A DNA stretch of 7,154 nucleotides, from the NCBI GenBank assembly GCA_900554705.1, contig USIH01000112.1:1-7154 (forward strand), in the 5' to 3' direction. This DNA comes from an uncultured Eubacteriales bacterium (GTDB lineage Bacteria > Bacillota > Clostridia > Oscillospirales > Oscillospiraceae). The position numbers and the translations under genes are program-made. Below, one piece after another: positions 5,266-7,154 of this stretch (position 1 is its first letter; each line of letters starts with the position of its first letter). A model generated the notes under the pieces. The model did not search any database and had not been told where the DNA came from. It saw only the letters and a program-made list of their open reading frames with translations.

Positions 5266-6669
5266 ATGTTCAAAAACAACAAGAAAATGCGCCGCTGTGC
5301 CATCGGGATGCTGGTGCTGGCAATGCTGGTCTGCCTGTGCATGACCTTCGCGTCCGCCGCCAAGACCCGCGAGGCAGAGCAGCCACCCGTTGCAACGGAG
5401 GCTCCCGCCGCGACGGAAGCGGCCGATCCGCAGGGCGCGGAGAGCAACGCCGAAGCCCTGCAAAACTTCGCCGAACAGACCGGCGTCATGCGCCTCATCA
5501 AGGACACCGACTGGAGATCCGTCATCATGATCGTGATCTCCTTCGTCCTGATGTTCCTTGCCATTGTCAAGGGCTTTGAGCCGTTGCTGCTCCTGCCCAT
5601 CGCGTTTGGCATTCTGCTGACGAACCTGCCCGGTGCTGGTATGTTCCACTCCGAGATCTTTGAGGGCGGTCACGTCCACTGGGATCTCATCAAAAACGGC
5701 GTGACGCTCAAGGACGGCACGAACGAAGCCGCCGGCCTGATCGACATTCTTTACCTCGGCGTCAAGCTGGGCGTCTATCCCTGCCTGATCTTCATCGGCG
5801 TCGGCGCGATGACCGACTTCGGCCCGCTGATCGCTAACCCCAAGAGCCTGCTGCTCGGCGCTGCCGCTCAGCTCGGCATCTTCATCGCCTTCCTCGGCGC
5901 GACCGCGCTGAAGCTCGGCGGACCGGTGCTCGCGGACATTCAGCGTCTTGCCGCCTCCATCGGCATCATCGGCGGCGCGGACGGCCCGACGGCCATCTTC
6001 GTCACCTCCCGTCTCGCCCCGGGCTACCTCGGCCCGATCGCCATCGCAGCTTACTCCTATATGGCTCTCGTTCCGGTCATCCAGCCGCCGATCATGCGCG
6101 GCCTGACCACGAAGAAGGAGCGCCTGATCCGCATGGACGCGCTGCGCACCGTTTCGAAGAAAGAGAAGATCATCTTCCCGATCGCCGTCACCGCTTTTGT
6201 CGCCCTGCTCGTTCCGAGCGCGACCGCTCTGGTCGGCTGCCTGATGCTGGGCAACCTCTTCCGTGAGTGCGGCGTGGTCGACCGTCTGAGCAAGACCGCG
6301 CAGAACGACCTGATGAACATCGTCGTCATCTTCCTCGGCGTTTCCGTCGGTGCGACCGCCAAGGCGGAGAGCTTCCTCAAGGGCGAGACCCTCGGCATCC
6401 TTGCCCTCGGCGTTATCGCTTTCATGGGCGGCACCGCAGGCGGCGTTCTGCTTGCCAAGTTCATGAACCTCTTCCTGAAAAACAAGATCAATCCGCTTAT
6501 CGGCTCCGCCGGAGTTTCCGCAGTTCCGATGGCTGCGCGCGTATCACAGGTCGTAGGTCAGAAAGAGAATCCCTCGAACTTCCTTCTCATGCATGCCATG
6601 GGGCCGAACGTTGCGGGAGTTATCGGCTCGGCTATCGCGGCAGGCGTGCTTATAGCCCTGTTCGGCTGA
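5266..6669 (+). CDS. oadB: Sodium-translocating decarboxylase beta subunit with a secretion-type N-terminal extension
   Basis: This 467-residue multi-span protein decarboxylates carboxybiotin and couples it to Na+ export. The family core begins near residue 66 and has the hallmark [10 protein letters not shown] and G-G-A-D-G-P-T. Residues known to matter in Klebsiella OadB (D203, Y229, N373, G377, S382, R389) all appear at a constant +36 offset: D239, Y265, N409, G413, S418 and R425. This strongly supports an intact Na+ path. The N-terminus is unusual: K/R-rich residues 1-10, a hydrophobic stretch 11-28 and an A-x-A site ending at A31 resemble a signal peptide, followed by an Ala/Glu/Pro-rich segment to about 65. 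ATG 5266 follows AAGGAG by seven bases. The same core occurs in methylmalonyl-CoA and glutaconyl-CoA decarboxylases, so substrate is set by oadA. Confidence 0.95.
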   Translation: MFKNNKKMRRCAIGMLVLAMLVCLCMTFASAAKTREAEQPPVATEAPAATEAADPQGAESNAEALQNFAEQTGVMRLIKDTDWRSVIMIVISFVLMFLAIVKGFEPLLLLPIAFGILLTNLPGAGMFHSEIFEGGHVHWDLIKNGVTLKDGTNEAAGLIDILYLGVKLGVYPCLIFIGVGAMTDFGPLIANPKSLLLGAAAQLGIFIAFLGATALKLGGPVLADIQRLAASIGIIGGADGPTAIFVTSRLAPGYLGPIAIAAYSYMALVPVIQPPIMRGLTTKKERLIRMDALRTVSKKEKIIFPIAVTAFVALLVPSATALVGCLMLGNLFRECGVVDRLSKTAQNDLMNIVVIFLGVSVGATAKAESFLKGETLGILALGVIAFMGGTAGGVLLAKFMNLFLKNKINPLIGSAGVSAVPMAARVSQVVGQKENPSNFLLMHAMGPNVAGVIGSAIAAGVLIALFG

Positions 6670-6690
6670 TATTAACTGAAAGGAAACATT

Positions 6691-7154
6691 ATGTCTGAAA
6701 AAAAGCTTTTCATAACCGATACCATACTCCGTGACGCGCATCAGTCTCAGGCCGCCACGCGCATGCGTCTGAGCGATATGCTGCCCGCCTGCGAGCTGCT
6801 GGACAGCATTGGCTACTGGTCGCTGGAATGCTGGGGCGGCGCGACGTTTGACGCCTGCATGCGCTTCCTCAACGAGGATCCGTGGGAGCGTCTGCGCCAG
6901 CTGCGCAAGCATATGCCCAATACCAAGCTGCAGATGCTGCTGCGCGGCCAGAACATTCTTGGCTACAAGCACTATGCCGACGACGTGGTCGACGCTTTCG
7001 TCAAAAAGTCCATCGACAACGGCATCGACATCATCCGCTGCTTCGACGCGCTGAACGATCTGCGCAACATGGAAAAGGCCGTCCAGGCCACCAAGCAGTA
7101 CGGCGGCATCGCGGAAGTGGCCCTGAGCTACACCACCAGCCCCGTGCACACGGA
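6691..7154 (+). CDS. oadA: Oxaloacetate decarboxylase alpha subunit / pyruvate carboxylase subunit B-type carboxyltransferase (5' part)
   Basis: Only the first 154 codons are present; the gene runs off the right end. They belong to the biotin-dependent carboxyltransferase barrel of OadA/Pyc[12 protein letters not shown] (9-19) carries the metal-binding aspartate D15, and [23 protein letters not shown] and C-F-D-A-L-N-D follow in family order. This type acts on oxaloacetate or pyruvate. Methylmalonyl-CoA and glutaconyl-CoA decarboxylases use an unrelated alpha subunit, so the fold assigns the operon to oxaloacetate decarboxylase. The start ATG 6691 lies six bases after AAAGGA and 21 bases after the oadB stop. 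Because a free biotin carrier is encoded upstream, the unseen C-terminus may lack its own biotinyl domain. Confidence 0.95.
   Translation, partial: MSEKKLFITDTILRDAHQSQAATRMRLSDMLPACELLDSIGYWSLECWGGATFDACMRFLNEDPWERLRQLRKHMPNTKLQMLLRGQNILGYKHYADDVVDAFVKKSIDNGIDIIRCFDALNDLRNMEKAVQATKQYGGIAEVALSYTTSPVHT

Overview
The window reads as a GC-rich anaerobic Firmicute of the class Clostridia, probably an Oscillospiraceae/Ruminococcaceae-type gut bacterium. The reasons are strong AAGGAGG-type ribosome binding sites, coding sequence rich in G/C at third positions against AT-rich intergenic DNA, large membrane-anchored proteins joining a cytoplasmic domain to Ig-like ectodomains, and a sodium-pumping decarboxylase operon. 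This placement is inference from gene content and style; there is no rRNA marker. I see no tRNA, rRNA, CRISPR array, insertion sequence or integrase.

Layout. Bases 1-245 hold no assignable complete gene. They contain small hairpins, a plausible leftward promoter, a possible leftward start codon at the very edge, a competing open rightward frame, and a strong 12-bp hairpin just past the stop of the next gene. Bases 246-1442 (minus strand) encode a membrane-anchored protein with an N-terminal zinc ribbon and bacterial Ig-like domains outside the cell. Bases 1443-1616 are a divergent promoter region. Bases 1617-4538 (plus strand) encode a 973-residue protein with a Hanks-type kinase-like cytoplasmic domain, an acidic linker, one membrane span and about four fibronectin-III-like modules plus a C-terminal domain. 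Its catalytic HRD motif is replaced by F-E-N, so it is predicted to be a pseudokinase.

After an 89-base gap, four plus-strand genes form one tight operon. They are oadG (small membrane gamma subunit), a free-standing biotin carrier protein, oadB (sodium-translocating beta subunit with a secretion-type N-terminal extension), and the first 154 codons of oadA (carboxyltransferase), which is cut by the window end. Together they should transfer the carboxyl group of oxaloacetate (or a close 2-oxo acid) to biotin on the carrier, then decarboxylate carboxybiotin at OadB while exporting Na+.

The most interesting part is the divergent pair at 246-4538. Both proteins have a cytoplasmic N-terminal domain, a basic cluster, one membrane helix and beta-sandwich modules outside, and they share one intergenic control region. 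They look like a two-protein surface-sensing or envelope-scaffold unit whose kinase half appears catalytically dead. No function can be read from the sequence alone.
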